DNA of 64,000 nucleotides from positions 44,284,483-44,348,482 of the forward strand of contig CM060306.1 in NCBI GenBank assembly GCA_030674185.1, read 5' to 3'. The stretch is from Monoplex corrugatus. Taxonomy: Eukaryota; Mollusca; Gastropoda; Littorinimorpha; Ranellidae. Every line of letters starts with the position of its first letter. The stretch's first letter is position 1. The notes under the pieces are model-generated. The model worked only from the letters and a program-made list of their open reading frames with translations, did not search any database and was not told where the DNA came from. The translations under genes and the position numbers were made by a program. Positions 27,901 to 36,918 of this stretch are shown piece by piece.

Positions 27901-30786
27901 ATCAGCGAATACCACCCAGAATTTAACATTGATACCAGACCTATCAAACTGAGGAATGCTCTTGAGAGAGCAGAGAAACAAAATCAGCTCAGGTATGACA
28001 GTGTAAAATTCTCGTCTGTGTATTTGAGTCATTATTTTTTTTAAGGTTCTTTCTGTTCGTTTTTGTTTTTTGCAATTTTCTAGCCAATTGCTGGTTGATA
28101 TGTGATATGTGAAGATTATCATATATGGGTACAGTGTGCCAAATTGTGATGAATGCAGCTTTATTTCCAGAGAGTTATGCCTGTATGAATAGTTTCATTA
28201 TACTGAATTAGAGGTCATGGGCTTAGCCTTCAAGCAGGCCACAGTTAACCCCTTCCCAGCCTCAGTATTTGTGGCCTTTTGCATTGCTGTCTGCCAGGAC
28301 AGAATCTTGCTTTTTTTGTTTGGTATGTTCATTGATTTGTTCACTGCTCATTCATTTCATATCTTTTCAGTTTTTGGCATGTTTTCTTTTTCTTATACCG
28401 TTGGCTATGGTTTGATGTCATGGTCATTTGATCTGGTTGAAAAATAGTATGATTAGAGCTGATATAATGAGCCTCTTTCTGAAAATAAAAGCTTTTGGAA
28501 CATACGTACACACACAGTAGCAATAAAACCACACAAAACAGCAAAATTTTGTTTTTGTATGAAATAAACATCAAGTGAAAAAGTTTCCTTAATATTATTA
28601 CTCTGTGAAAGTTTTTCTATGCAACAGTCAATAAGTTTGTGGGTGTAGCACAGTGGAGGAAGAGACAGAATAGGCAGTTGTTCACCATCTTGAATGGCAT
28701 TATCGGGTTCGTTACTTTCCGATGCTAATTAGACTATATTCAATTCTCTGAACAGTCAAAGGGGGGAAAACTGCACTTTTACATCTCCTCAAAAGGTTGG
28801 TCAAGTTTCTAGCGGTGTCTCCCATCTTTCCCCCCGAAATTTCGATGACAAAAATCCCCCATGGCAGATATGGTTATGGGGGTACGGACATGTCAAAATG
28901 GCCCCATAGTAGACCCGGCGTAAGCAGGCAGAGGTTAAAGACCTTGCCTGCACATTGGGCATATATTTAGACTTACGGCTCATGCATGGTCAGTGTGGCT
29001 CTTTTCCATCATATTGCATCTTTGGCGTCGGGGCATGAAGGGTTAATTCTTGCACAGAGATGCTGTCTTAAGAAACTGACATGGAATTAAACTGTGGACT
29101 ATAATACACAATGCACGCAGATGGATCTGAACACTTTAAAGTGCACAGTGTAAACGTGATGAGCTTTTTTTTTTTTTCAATTCAAGTGAAGTTTTTTGGG
29201 GGGTTTGGTTTATTTTGTTTCTTTCTTTCTTGGGGGGGGGGAGGGGGGCAGTTGGTCACAAGGAAAAAAAACATGCTTGTTTAGCCCTGCCCACCAGCGT
29301 CCTGTACTGTCAACCATGCTGGCAAAGCAAAAACTGAAATTTAACCTTTTCACTCCTTCACCCTATCCACCAGTTTCCTGCAGGAGGTTGGTGGGCAAGG
29401 TGAGGGAGTCATAAGGTTAGGTTTTTGCAGTTGTTGGACAGGGTGCAGGAGTCAAAGGGTTAAACATGCAGATTTTCACGCTCGACACACAAATCCATGC
29501 ATGCATATACATTCACATAATCATGCAGAGCAAGACTTGATGATTTGAGCAAAGATCTGGGGTGCAGTGAGGGACACATATGTAGTCACATTTTAGGAAA
29601 TTGAATAATGAAAATATTATCTTGTATGATTAACAAAAAAGTGTGGCATGGTCAGCTTAAGTTAGCAAGATCTAACACATTGTTTCTGACATTTTGTTGC
29701 AGACGTATCTCTGGTATAGGAATGAGTGGCAGCTTTCAGCTGGTGGAGTCCTTCGCCCCTTCACCAGCAATACTTGCAGGGGATGAAGAGGAAGCGGAAG
29801 AAGATGACTATTATGCAGCAGACACAGGCAAAGAAGAGGTTTATGTTGTTCGCAAAACCAAGTCGGGACGCCGAGCCCCACTGGAGAAAACCCAGGTGGA
29901 CTTCAGCTCTACCTACAAGAAAAGGATGCCTTCATCTTCATCTGGAGGACGTGCCAAGAGTAGTTCTAGTAGTAAACGCAAGCCAGCTGCAAAGAAATCC
30001 AAATACGTGGATGAAAGCTTTGATGAAGAAGAGTCTTCAGAGGAGGAGGAGGAAGGGAAAGAGGAAGCGGGCTACAAGCCCAGACCCACCAAATCCCGAG
30101 GTGGACCTGCTCCAGCACCAAAGAAAACTGTAGCTAAAGCAGCCCATGCCAGAGCAACCCCTGCCAAAGCAACCTTTGCCAAATCGACCCCTGCTACGAA
30201 TAAAAGCCCTGCCTCTAAAATCAAAGGACGCAGCAAGGGACGCAGCACACCAAGCAGCAAGAGAGAGACCACTGCTGCGTCTCCAAAAAAAGCTAAGCCA
30301 GCACCAGCCAGACAAGCCAGAAAACAGCCAGTCAAAGAAGTCAGCGGTGACGAGGAGGAGGAAGAAGAAGAGGAAGATGCCTACATCCCTCTGCCTCCCA
30401 AACCTGCTAGCAAAAAGAACACACCTGCAAAGAACACCCCTTTAAAGAAACCAGCTGTCAAGAGAGGAAGGACAGCAGCAGACCTAGAACCAGAAGAGGA
30501 AGAGGATGAAGAAAACTATTATGAAGTGGAGGAGGAGGCACCATCCCCAGCCAAAAAAGACAGAGCTGGCAAAGCGACAGGCAGCAAAGGAAAGGCAGCG
30601 CAGACTCCGTCCAAGAGAATGGAAAAGAAAGAGCCAGCCCAGTCCTCACCATTCTCTGAGGTACGCACGCCCAGATCTGCATCCAGGTCGGCGAGGAAGT
30701 CTCTGAAAGAAATGAGCGATGATGAAGAGTCTGAGGAGGAGTATGTCGCTCAGCCGACTTCTTCCAGGGGGGGTAAAAAAAGGTAG
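3161..30786 (+). CDS. HP1BP3: HP1BP3-like protein, spliced gene (10 coding exons)
   Basis: The coding exons are 3161-3420, 5661-5784, 7652-7816, 9741-9872, 16862-16963, 19941-20187, 22864-23017, 25619-25731, 27815-27992 and 29703-30786. All junctions are GT-AG and phase-compatible, giving about 852 residues. Three H15 (linker-histone winged-helix) domains lie at about residues 166-239, 355-424 and 434-505. Each ends in the wing motif K/S-G-x-G-x-x-G-x-F/Y (VKGIGFCGFY, VSGSGASGSF, RISGIGMSGSF). Three consecutive H15 domains are diagnostic of HP1BP3, a nuclear protein that binds nucleosomal linker DNA and heterochromatin protein 1. Residues 240-345 form an acidic/lysine linker, and 506-852 form a tail of E/D runs alternating with K, P and A. 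Residues about 76-150 resemble an RFX-type winged helix, which I do not know from vertebrate HP1BP3 (553 residues in human). The 5' UTR exon and promoter were not located, and an upstream coding exon cannot be excluded. The family call is firm; exon edges are read by eye. Confidence 0.88.
4262..4343. repeat. (CA)n microsatellite
   Basis: An uninterrupted CA dinucleotide run of about 40 units in intron 1. Confidence 0.95.
4478..4660 (-). mobile_element. RTE-like LINE 3' end fragment
   Basis: On the minus strand it reads GREKILDGLTEWLRT with a frameshift and ends in GATGATGATAATAATG. The KILDGL-EWL block and GAT-rich tail match the + strand copy at 2165-2629, so both derive from related elements in opposite orientation. 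Confidence 0.6.
5413..5471. repeat. (GT)n microsatellite
   Basis: An uninterrupted GT run of about 29 units, roughly 190 bp upstream of exon 2. Confidence 0.95.
5661..5784 (+). CDS. HP1BP3: HP1BP3-like coding exon 2 (RFX-like segment)
   Basis: The acceptor is a pyrimidine tract ending TTTTTGACAG and the donor is GTAAGA. The exon completes codon 87 (W) and encodes residues 87-128, including WLDTNLEKKSES, LYQFYTNMC and VVEMDVFRH. The pattern W-L, then L-Y-x-x-Y, then V-x-x-x-x-F-R resembles the RFX DNA-binding fold (W-L ... L-Y-x-x-Y ... F-G-K-L-I-R). The similarity is judged by eye only. Confidence 0.8.
5785..7651 (+). other. Intron 2 of the HP1BP3-like gene
   Basis: It holds a 48-bp direct duplication (6521-6616; GGTATGCAGATAGGTTAAGC starts each copy) and a broken (TA)n tract at about 6890-7021. 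No exon is seen. Confidence 0.6.
6890..7021. repeat. Interrupted (TA)n microsatellite
   Basis: An AT dinucleotide run broken by GTT and TTATTATT interruptions. Confidence 0.9.
7652..7816 (+). CDS. HP1BP3: HP1BP3-like coding exon 3 (start of H15 domain 1)
   Basis: The acceptor is ATATTTCAG and the donor is GTATCC. The exon encodes residues 129-183: the end of the RFX-like segment (MLHNKFGKEFG), a basic linker, then helix 1 of the first H15 domain (YKMKDLIQEALKASGNP). The reading frame stays open for 27 nt past the donor and stops at 7844-7846. I chose the donor at 7817 because exon 4 continues the H15 fold exactly there in phase 0, with no stop. Confidence 0.82.
7817..9740 (+). other. Intron 3 of the HP1BP3-like gene with SINE-like pieces
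   Basis: The first 30 nt stay in frame to a TGA at 7844. Two stretches resemble the repeat at 39260-39500: about 8010-8110 (CAGCATATGTGCAGATC) and about 9360-9475 (GATCCTGTAATTC ... TTATGGAAACAGAAG ... ACCCAGTATGC). G-rich and homopolymer tracts occur at 8881-8918 and 9545-9615. Confidence 0.45.
9360..9475 (+). repeat. Gastropod-type SINE-like fragment
   Basis: It shares an ordered series with the copy at 39260-39500: ATCCTGTAA, a GTTC block, TTATGGAAACA, then ACCCA and CATGCT/TATGCT. I recall similar repeats in marine gastropod sequence. The label rests on memory plus this within-window match. Confidence 0.45.
9741..9872 (+). CDS. HP1BP3: HP1BP3-like coding exon 4 (H15 domain 1, helices 2-3)
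   Basis: The acceptor is CTTTGTCAG and the donor is GTTAGT, phase 0 at both ends. The exon encodes residues 184-227, including MFAWVKKFIAAKYP and LRKALEREIYSGKVEL. This matches the H15 pattern of I-x-K-Y/F-I ... Y-P ... L-x-x-A-L-x-R ... G. It completes the helical core begun in exon 3. Confidence 0.9.
10322..12480. mobile_element. piggyBac-like TIR pair enclosing a Penelope-like fragment
   Basis: The left end TTAACCCCTTGACTGCC (10322-10338) and the reverse complement of the right end GGCAGTCAAGAGGTTAA (12464-12480) match at 16 of 17 bases, and both are bounded by TTAA. No transposase is seen inside. The interior holds a Penelope-like GIY-YIG remnant, so this is a non-autonomous element that captured or was invaded by a retroelement. 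A further TTAACCC-type end at 10649 has no visible partner. Confidence 0.5.
11394..12345 (+). mobile_element. Penelope-like element, GIY-YIG endonuclease remnant and 3' tail
   Basis: The reading frame shows DLLVHSNLSKP, PCNKPKCKTCPFLC and YNIVYLISCSKC, then after a frameshift near 11660 YIGETGRTLDTRFKEHLADI and NHFNQSDHSINDI. This is the cysteine-rich region plus GIY-YIG domain (here IVYLI ... YIGETG) of a Penelope-like retroelement. Downstream, CGCTTGACAAAGGCTAG then TTGGCCGAAAATTTG (12255-12285) matches a second tail at 35340-35372. It is inactivated by the frameshift and 5' loss. Confidence 0.75.
12481..13560. other. Unassigned sequence left of the DIRS-like remnant
   Basis: Pyrimidine-rich with several long but unconvincing open frames. 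It may be the 5' leader of the DIRS-like element that follows, but no motif supports this directly. Confidence 0.3.
13560..15960 (+). mobile_element. DIRS-like retrotransposon remnant
   Basis: Broken frames carry TDNTTMACYINKH (RNase H, 14134-14172), repeated LGDALSQTEWTLT blocks (14279-14405), and then TDLFAIKFNFRLFLYVSPVL, VDALSLNWKNLLECAFPPLP and LLDKVIRKS up to a stop near 14619. The order TDNT-x-x-A-Y-I-N, DLFA and DALS-x-W is characteristic of DIRS-type elements with tyrosine recombinase. The recombinase domain downstream is too decayed to identify. A roughly 86-bp tandem duplication lies at about 14901-15075. Both edges are approximate. Confidence 0.6.
14279..14405 (+). repeat. 45-bp in-frame tandem repeat inside the DIRS-like remnant
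   Basis: Three copies of a 45-nt unit (starting AGGAGATGCTCT, ending ACGGAATGGACTCTCACC) are nearly identical and a multiple of three in length, repeating the peptide LGDALSQTEWTLTSN. Confidence 0.85.
16326..16351. repeat. (CA)n microsatellite
   Basis: A short CA run followed about 10 bp later by a GT-rich stretch, capable of forming a hairpin. Intron 4 shows nothing else identifiable between the DIRS remnant and exon 5. Confidence 0.8.
16862..16963 (+). CDS. HP1BP3: HP1BP3-like coding exon 5 (H15 domain 1 wing)
   Basis: The acceptor is TTTCTTTCAG and the donor is GTAACT. The 34 residues (228-261) start with the winged-helix wing VKGIGFCGFYRL and continue into an acidic then lysine-rich linker (DVEEESSKSKKKGAKKEK). 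The exon lies 7 kb from exon 4, across the repeat-filled intron 4. Confidence 0.88.
17230..18352 (+). mobile_element. CR1/L2-like non-LTR retrotransposon, 3' end
   Basis: An intact frame to the stop at 18047 contains WMTHNRLQLNDDKTEAILIG, KNLGVCIDSTLSM, LVLSFIMSRIDYCNSLLSGL, LQRIQNNAVRLVL, LHWLPVSKRIQYKL and WNKLPLSVRQ. This is the C-terminal half of a CR1/L2-superfamily reverse transcriptase. A poly-C tract, a GT/GC-rich microsatellite and a tail GCGCTATATAAATATTGTAA with ATT repeats follow. The 5' part is missing. It sits in intron 5, about 270 bp after exon 5. Confidence 0.8.
18360..19940 (+). other. Remainder of intron 5
   Basis: AT-rich, with a diverged tandem duplication at about 18385-18545 (each copy contains TTAATTTCTCAAATT) and no exon. 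Confidence 0.5.
19941..20187 (+). CDS. HP1BP3: HP1BP3-like coding exon 6 (charged linker)
   Basis: The acceptor is CTTTCTTCAG and the donor is GTAAGT. The exon encodes residues 262-343 plus one base of codon 344. It consists almost entirely of E, D, K and S, with an acidic half (GEESAESADD) followed by lysine-rich runs (EEKKEKKKEKKKRKR). It links H15 domains 1 and 2 and probably includes nuclear localisation signals. Confidence 0.88.
20622..20688 (+). repeat. 67-bp direct repeat, left copy (candidate target-site duplication)
   Basis: Starts GTCTCTAATAAATGAG and ends CACTTGGA. Identical as far as I can read to 21745-21811. The two copies exactly flank the R2-like fragment. Confidence 0.8.
20689..21744 (+). 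mobile_element. R2-like non-LTR element with restriction-like endonuclease, 5'-truncated
   Basis: The first frame holds CPLCQKKQTVEHVLSSC, a C-x2-C-x7-H-x4-C zinc motif, followed by RHNQVLKVI, the hallmark pair at the C-terminus of R2-superclade elements. After a frameshift at about 20950 the second frame reads RPDIALHSDSSKQVILIKLT, VPYE and EVRARGFVG, ending SSWIWARR-NQK at 21466. This is the PD-(D/E)XK-like endonuclease region, with lysine where many relatives have glutamate in E-L-T-V-P. A tRNA-like segment follows in the 3' UTR. Flanked by a 67-bp direct repeat; inactive. Confidence 0.7.
21495..21582 (+). other. tRNA-like A-box/B-box segment in the R2-like 3' UTR
   Basis: TAGCACATTGGT resembles a tRNA A box. 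GGTTCGCTCCC, about 50 bp later, matches the B box (GGTTCGANTCC) apart from one base. A full cloverleaf with a good anticodon stem was not found. It may be a tRNA-derived 3' UTR module or a SINE sharing this LINE tail. Confidence 0.4.
21745..21811 (+). repeat. 67-bp direct repeat, right copy
   Basis: Second copy of 20622-20688, directly after the R2-like 3' end. Flanking bases outside the repeat differ, as expected for a target-site duplication. Confidence 0.8.
21812..22863 (+). other. Remainder of intron 6
   Basis: AT-rich, with no exon or repeat recognised. Confidence 0.5.
22864..23017 (+). CDS. HP1BP3: HP1BP3-like coding exon 7 (H15 domain 2)
   Basis: The acceptor is GCATTACAG and the donor is GTAGGT. 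The exon encodes residues 344-394 plus two bases of 395: a short basic lead, then NDVFPLAMTYMAEPKEAS and IRKYLEKHYGKVDIDMK. The motif EPKEAS followed by IRKY matches H15 domain 2 of HP1BP3. Confidence 0.92.
23018..25311 (+). other. Intron 7, proximal part
   Basis: No exon is seen. At about 24640-24830 there are imperfect repeats of TTCATGAAA/CATGTCAAAATTAT. At about 25080-25200 the frame CLGQNMCPRIGLLSHMKIHT resembles the decayed zinc-finger-like C-x-x-C ... RIGL-x-SH-x-x-H motif found at the ends of some LINEs. Confidence 0.4.
25312..25640 (+). repeat. Tandem array of six splice-acceptor copies
   Basis: Units of 51-54 bp each contain CACAGAGG, GCATTATG, a T-rich run, CAG and TAAAGAA. The last unit is the genuine intron 7 acceptor and first codons of exon 8. 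Each earlier unit keeps a pyrimidine tract plus AG; the acceptors I followed in frame run into a stop. Confidence 0.85.
25619..25731 (+). CDS. HP1BP3: HP1BP3-like coding exon 8 (H15 domain 2 end)
   Basis: The acceptor is TATGTTTTTCAG and the donor is GTAAGT. The exon finishes codon 395 and encodes to residue 432 (KKCMEHGCETG, VSGSGASGSFQL, VDSFNPEH), which is helix 3 and the wing of H15 domain 2. Five near-copies of its acceptor region lie directly upstream. Only this last copy is followed by coding sequence without an early stop. Confidence 0.9.
25732..27814 (+). other. Intron 8
   Basis: No exon is seen. A diverged duplication of about 75 bp lies at 27316-27452 (CAGTCTTGTGATGTT in both copies) and a poly-A run lies at 26898-26916. 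Confidence 0.5.
27815..27992 (+). CDS. HP1BP3: HP1BP3-like coding exon 9 (H15 domain 3)
   Basis: The acceptor is TTTGGTTTCAG and the donor is GTATGA. The exon encodes residues 433-491 plus two bases of 492, including DMVCSAIIACTEPK, LLKSYISEYHPEFN and IKLRNALERAEK. This is the helical core of the third H15 domain. Confidence 0.92.
28245..29046. mobile_element. Possible TTAA-bounded element in intron 9
   Basis: The left end TTAACCCCTTCCCAGCC and the reverse complement of the right end, TTAACCCTTCATGCCCC, resemble each other mainly over the first nine bases. No transposase. Weak evidence for a second piggyBac-like MITE family. Confidence 0.25.
29281..29463 (+). mobile_element. TTAA palindromic MITE copy 2
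   Basis: The long arm is on the left but its outer end is truncated (starts TTAGCCCTGCCCACCAGC). The inner palindrome is eroded (CACCAGTTTCCTGCAGGAGG). It ends TCAAAGGGTTAA. Lies in intron 9, 240 bp before exon 10. Confidence 0.7.
29703..30786 (+). CDS. HP1BP3: HP1BP3-like coding exon 10 (H15 domain 3 wing and tail)
   Basis: The acceptor is TTTTGTTGCAG. The exon starts with the third wing, RISGIGMSGSFQLVESF, then runs 350 residues to a TAG stop. The tail alternates acidic blocks (DEEEAEEDDYY, EEESSEEEEEG, GDEEEEEEEED, EPEEEEDEEN) with proline/alanine/lysine blocks. Near-repeats of (T/S)-P-A-x-K occur around residues 640-680. Such tails in HP1BP3 contact chromatin and other proteins. An HP1-binding P-x-V-x-L pentapeptide was not obvious. 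Confidence 0.93.
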
Positions 30787-33700
30787 ACTTTCAGACCATG
30801 CTGTGCATGTCGTCTGCATTACCAATGTTGCCATCTTCCATTTGAGAAATTGATTTTTAACATCCCTCATTATGGGCATGATTGTCTTTGTGTATCCTTT
30901 TATAGTGAGAGTTTGCATTTTGCCATGATATCATAGTACTTGAGAGTATTGACATTGTGATGTTGCTGTATTTGAAAGCACTGACGTTGTGATGTTGCTG
31001 TGTTTATGTATTCTGCTTGGCCTGTTCATCATGTGCATGTTTCCTGTTGGGTTTCTGAAGCCCATGGTAGTGTTTGTATATAATTTCATGTTCCTTGATC
31101 TGATTTTGTACTCCAGGTATGGTGCGATCTTCAGGGTGTCACAGTAATTTAGACTCTGACTGATTGACAAGCTGAAGTGCTTTTTTTTAATAATTTCTTT
31201 TTATTCTTCATAAGCACATGATTCCATTGTTATCACTTTCTTTTATCAGGAAGAAAAAAGGAAGATTGATTATTTTTTATTTGCATGGAGAGGTGTGAGT
31301 GTTTATAATGATCAGAGTCCGACTGAAGTCACTTTTTTTAAAACGGCAGCCTAAAAAAATGGTCAGTATACATTTGTGAAACCTGTTAGAAAGAAGGTGG
31401 AAAGATTTATTATGATCAGTCCATGGCATTTGACTGTCTGTGTATAAATGTGTTTGAATGGATTCTGATCAGTGAGTAGCAACTGTCTGTGTGAGCCGAA
31501 GTATGTTGGTATAAATTTCATTGCTATTTCTTCAGCACCTCAAAAAGTGGAAATTTTCCTGCCCACAGAGACACCACAAATGAACAATTTTTGATGAAAT
31601 AGACTTGGTTTGTTTTCAGTCATAGCAAATAGAAATCATTCATGCTTACACAAAGGGTATAGAGAGAATTCAGTGTGGTGGAATAAATTGCGCATTAATC
31701 GTAAGTGTCCATATTTCTTCTTGAGTTTTTGAGTGTTCTGTTTTATCAGAAAAAGATAAAGAAGATTGTTGGGATGGTATGACAACCATATTTTTCATCT
31801 TCACAACATCAGATCTGCCTAGTGCTATGATTCATCCATAGTTTCTTTGATGTACTTAGGGCTCGTTAAAAAAAACTTTGATCATGCCGTCCGCGAAAAC
31901 TATGATTTTGTTTTACACTGTTTCGTTCACCTGAGGCATTTTTGCTAGCTTGATGGATTTACGGGAGGTATGGTGGGTGGGGTGGGGTGGCTGAAATGTC
32001 TTCACTTGTGCAGAAAAATGGCATCAAAGAGGCAGCATGAAACCAATTCTGAACTAAAAGTGGACAAAAAAGAAATCCAAACTGGAATGGTTGTTGGCAG
32101 TGGCTTTTAAACCAAGAAAATGAAAGCATAGGTGGTCGCCAGTCGACAATACTAGTCAAAGTACACAGAAAATATCATTTTTGTCTACTTGTGGAAATAC
32201 AGCCACTACCAAAAACGCACATTATACTATGGAAAATTGGGGTTTGCTGGGGGGCATTTTGGGGCCTAGGCAGGTCTGCAGCATCAACTTGCATCTTTTC
32301 TGTTAACATAATTTTCATCAAGTTTGTTATTGTTTCATTGTAAATAAGCATACTGTTGAGGAAAATCATGCTATATTACTTCATGACTGGCTTCGGTTAC
32401 TTGGTATTGTGACAGATATAAGAGAACTTAATGTCCTCATGGTCTGTATTATGGTGTGGTGTTTGCATTTACAGAGACAGATCATTTGAGGAAAGAAAAA
32501 GGGCACACACACACAAATTTCTTCCAGTATGGTATGTAAAGTATTGATTGATAGGTGTTGTTCTCTCATGAGAGCTGTAGATCTATACCTGCTGAGTTCT
32601 TTTTGTCTGGGCATTGTATATTGCAGCTGCAGAGGCCAGTGCCTAAATGAGCGTGTCAAATCTAAAATGTTTTCAAAGGAATCTTGCCTGTCTGCATGTT
32701 GCCTTCTATTTCTCAGAACCCACCCCTGTGCTTTTTGTTCAAGCATTTTTTTTTATCTTCAGACTTTGAGGATGCTTTGGTTTCTGCTTTCATAGATCTG
32801 ACAGAGTGCACTGGTGTTGATTTGTAGTTCTGAGATGTTCAGTTGACTTTTCAGGCACGATAGAAATGCCCGTGAGGTCAGCCCACGTCAAGATTTGCCA
32901 TAATCACTAGTCGATCATTGGTTGTGCCTGTTAGTGGTTCAGAGATTGTTATCTGATATGTCAGAATTTGTTGGTAGATAGTTATGCAGTCATATGTGTC
33001 TGAGTGTGAGTATTCAGTGTTTGTTTTCTGGGTATCATCTAATGTCTGTTAAGCCCATCTTTCTAATCTTGACTCTGTGACCAAGAGAAATCATTGTGCT
33101 GTTCCTCATGCTGTCTTTGATATTCATAACAGTGAATTGAAGCAGGTGGTGAATGTCATGGGTCATATAAATGATAATGTCTGTTTTATTGTCTTCAAAA
33201 CAGTGTTGTGTACCATGGGTCATGCAATCATGAGAGTAATGATACGCCAGTGTACTTTCTAGCCACAAATATTATGTGAAATTACAACTGTCTGGGAGGA
33301 AAAGGTAGCCATGGAAGTAGAGTGGACAGGTTAGATATTAGTTATCCTGATGGTTTAAACTGGGATGTCTTTGGATGATGAATAACAACAAAGGTACAGC
33401 CATGACCACAGCATATTCAGTAGGCCTACATCATCTATGTTCTAATCCCCCTTTCAGTTTATTTTTCACTTTTTACCTTGTTGCTGGAGGAAAAAACACA
33501 TTTTATTGATATTATATATTTTTTAAATAAAAACATTTGCATGCAGATTTCAAAAGGAGCATTGTGTGACGAATGTGATTATTCAGTGCTAAAATGACAA
33601 AAAAATAGAAGATAAGTTATTGTACATGGCAGCAGCATCTAGGGTGGGGCATATTGACTGGCACTGCACAGTCCATCTGCTTTTGTGAATCCATATTGAT

Positions 33701-33814
33701 ACATCACAAAGATTTCAGCCTCATTTTTGTTCAGCCATAAGAATTTCATGTGTTTCATATAGACAGCTCAAGTGATGGCAAAGGCATGCCCAATTGTATT
33801 TCTGCTTTGTATTA
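30787..33814 (+). other. 3' flank / probable 3' UTR of the HP1BP3-like gene
   Basis: No further exon is seen here. The first AATAAA downstream of the stop is at 31682-31687, a candidate polyadenylation signal for a 3' UTR of about 900 nt; another lies near 33525. The rest is AT-rich without recognisable coding or repeat structure. Confidence 0.4.
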
Positions 33815-34000
33815 TACCTTTGACTCCCGCACCCTATCTGTCAACTGCAAAAACAACCCTTTGACTCTCTTACCCTGTCCACCAGCTTTCTGCAGGAAGC
33901 TGGTGGACAGGTTGAGGGAGTTGAAGGGTTAAGTTTTTGCTTGGTAGCTTGGTTGACAGTGCAGGATGCTGGTGGACAGGGTGTGGTAGTCAAAGGGTTC
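33815..34000 (-). mobile_element. TTAA palindromic MITE copy 3
   Basis: Reverse orientation: the long arm (GGTTGACAGTGCAGGATGCTGG) is on the right. The inner palindrome is centred on CTTTCTGCAGGAAGC. The outer TTAA ends have mutated. Confidence 0.7.
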
Positions 34001-36885
34001 AAATGAGTGTACACACTTTGGTTTAATAAATACAAATAAAGAAAATATGAGAAGATACCAGACACATTCAGTTTAAACATTATCTTGTACATCTGTGGCA
34101 TTGAGGAAGTTTAACTCGATCTTTGCAACACCGATGCTGTAGTTAACATTCACTAGGTTAAACAGTTATCAGACTTTACCTGGCATCATTCAGTCCTAGC
34201 TGATCTTTTACGGCTGTTAACCATTTCTTACTGTTCAATGACTTGAAACAAGGGAATGCAGTTAACAAATGGCTAAAATGGACAGGTTTTGAAAAAAATA
34301 TAAACAGATCTTTTTTGGTTGGTTCTTGTGGAAAATTGTGTACGAGTTTGGCAACTCTGAAACTTAGCTAGTCATTTATTTTAAAACAAAAAAAAACCAA
34401 AAAAAAACATAACCTTAAAGTCTCAAAGTTTGTTATGGTAACAGCAATTTTCTTCATAAATGGTAGATTTGGTGTCTTCAGCTATGTTCTGCTGTTGTAA
34501 CAGCAAGAATTTATGTCATAGTAGATGCATCGTTGAAGAACTACTACTCTACAATATGTGCGGAGAACCTCTGTGGCTGATTACATAACCATTTGGTGCA
34601 AATGGGTCATGGAGAGTTCCAAAAGGCTAGGATGTGAATGTTCTGCTGTAGCGTGTATTTGCTGATAGTTTCAGTGTTTTGGGCTTATGTACAAATTCAC
34701 TTGTGAAAGAGAGACTATCATGTTTGTAGTGTGGACTTTTTGTATTGATGTTGTTGAATGGTGCTGACATTGAATGTCATTCATATATCATTTAGCTCAT
34801 CAAGGTCAGCCAGCGTACGTTTTTTAAGTCATTAACTTTTCAAATTGAGTTTATTTGATATACTTGCTTTTCTTATTTCCTTTTTATCTGAGCCTGTTGA
34901 TTTTTGTGTCTAAGCTTGTAGATTTTTATTTGTTATGGTTATACTGTGTGTGTGTGTGTGTATGTATGTTTTAGAGCATGCCGAGATTTTTAAGTAATGT
35001 AAGTGCCAAGAAAAGTTTGCAACAGATTTAAACTGCACCAGAAACATAACACTTCCTCCATTGTTTGAAATCTGAATCAAAGTGACTGCCACTGTTCAAA
35101 GCAGATAGGAAAAGAAAAACACAAGAATTTGATATATGAAACAAGACAGGTGCAGTGGCTTTTGTCAGGTGTATACAAAAGACAGCAAAAAATAATGCAC
35201 GACACTTTGCAAGAAACAACAATGGTGAACTTTCAAGAATAAATGCACAATACTTAGCAGAAAAACCCTAGAGAAGTTTAGAAGATTTTTATTATTGTCT
35301 TCTGCTGAGCGTTGTGGATTTATTCTGCGTCATATATTGTATACGCTTGTCAAAGGCCAGTGGGCTGAAAATTTGTGCCTGCCTTGTTATGCGTTCTGAT
35401 TGTGTTTTTCTGGTTCCTTTTTAATTCTTTGCATTGTGTTCATTATATTCCTATTTTTAAATGGTGATTCCTTATTTTTTACTTCTACTCTTTATTTCTA
35501 GAAGCAAACAAATATATATTTGATTTTAGATTTTGGTGTTCTTAAGCAGTTGAGCGTTGTTTCACTTGTATGGTCTCTTGAGCCTGTGTGTTCCAACCCT
35601 TTTTAGCTTGTGTCATTTTTTTTTTCTTTAATTTGCAACAAGCTCTGCAAGTTCTGTATGAAGGTGAAAATATGGAGTGTTGACTGAGTGTCTTTTCAAT
35701 TGTACTGTGGATTGTATGAAATTGGATTCACTTTTTGGTCACTACAGAATTTTTTCCTTGTGAAATGTCGGTTGCTCTTCCCAGGGAAATCATGTAGCCA
35801 TAGTTCAGCACCACTTCTGTGTATTCCCCTGTATGCAGGTATCTTTATTTACCTACAGAATTTTGCCAAGGACAGCTCATTGGTTTGCTTCCAAGATCTT
35901 TTGTATGTGTTATGTGCATGCTGTATAAGGGACCTCAGTTTGTCTTGTCTGAAAGGCTGGCACCCAGACCCTATTGAGGGTTTACTGGGGTGGGGAGAAA
36001 AATCTGACCATTGGGATATCAAAGCGCTGCATTCTGAGACTTCTCCCTCCACAGGGCTACACACCCACACTCTTTAAAGACATGGTTTGGCTTCATATAC
36101 CATAGTATGTCAGACTGTTAGCATTAAGGCGCTAATAACACTGACTCGTTATCTTCATCAGTTTTGAGTAAGACATTACTATAGGTACTGTTCTTAAATG
36201 GATCTCAGAAGCCACCAACATGCGTGCACATAGGAGGCACCTAGCGCTGGACCATGAGGTTCTGTGCACGCTACAGTTCATCTTGGTATTAGGTGCCATA
36301 GATAAGGCAGAGGCAGGGCAACCTACTGGCGCTTAAATGCTGACAGTCTGCCATGGTATCTAGCCAAAACATGTATTCAGGCTTTTAATAAAACGTAATA
36401 CATGCATGCAATTGTTTTGCTACCCTTGAAGGAAAGTTTACGACTCTTGGGACCAAGATGATCCAGATTTTGTAGACGTTGACTTTGTTGATCGGATGCT
36501 TTTTTCACTTTTATGGGATTATTCTAAACATTGAGGATTTAAAAGACATTTGCTTAATATGCTGTGAATACTAGCATGGATTGGTCTTCAGCTGTGCATT
36601 TGTGGGACTGTTGTGTTTTTGTGTTTGTGAGATACTAGGAAAGTGGAGAAGGTAGTTTTTTTGTTTTTTTTGCCTGCTTGTGTTTTAAAGTTCAGAAGTA
36701 TTTTCATTTCTTCTAATCAGTTTGAGAAAGACAGCATAGAAGGGTAATTTCGTTTCTTTTAATCTGTTTAAGAAAGAGCCTTCTTGGATGAAATTGATAG
36801 GCATATAATTTTAGAGAGAGAAGATTCGTTCATTCATTCTTTAACGTCTTGTCATTATGACTGATATTAGATGGACAAGAATGTG

Positions 36886-36918
<33 letters not shown>

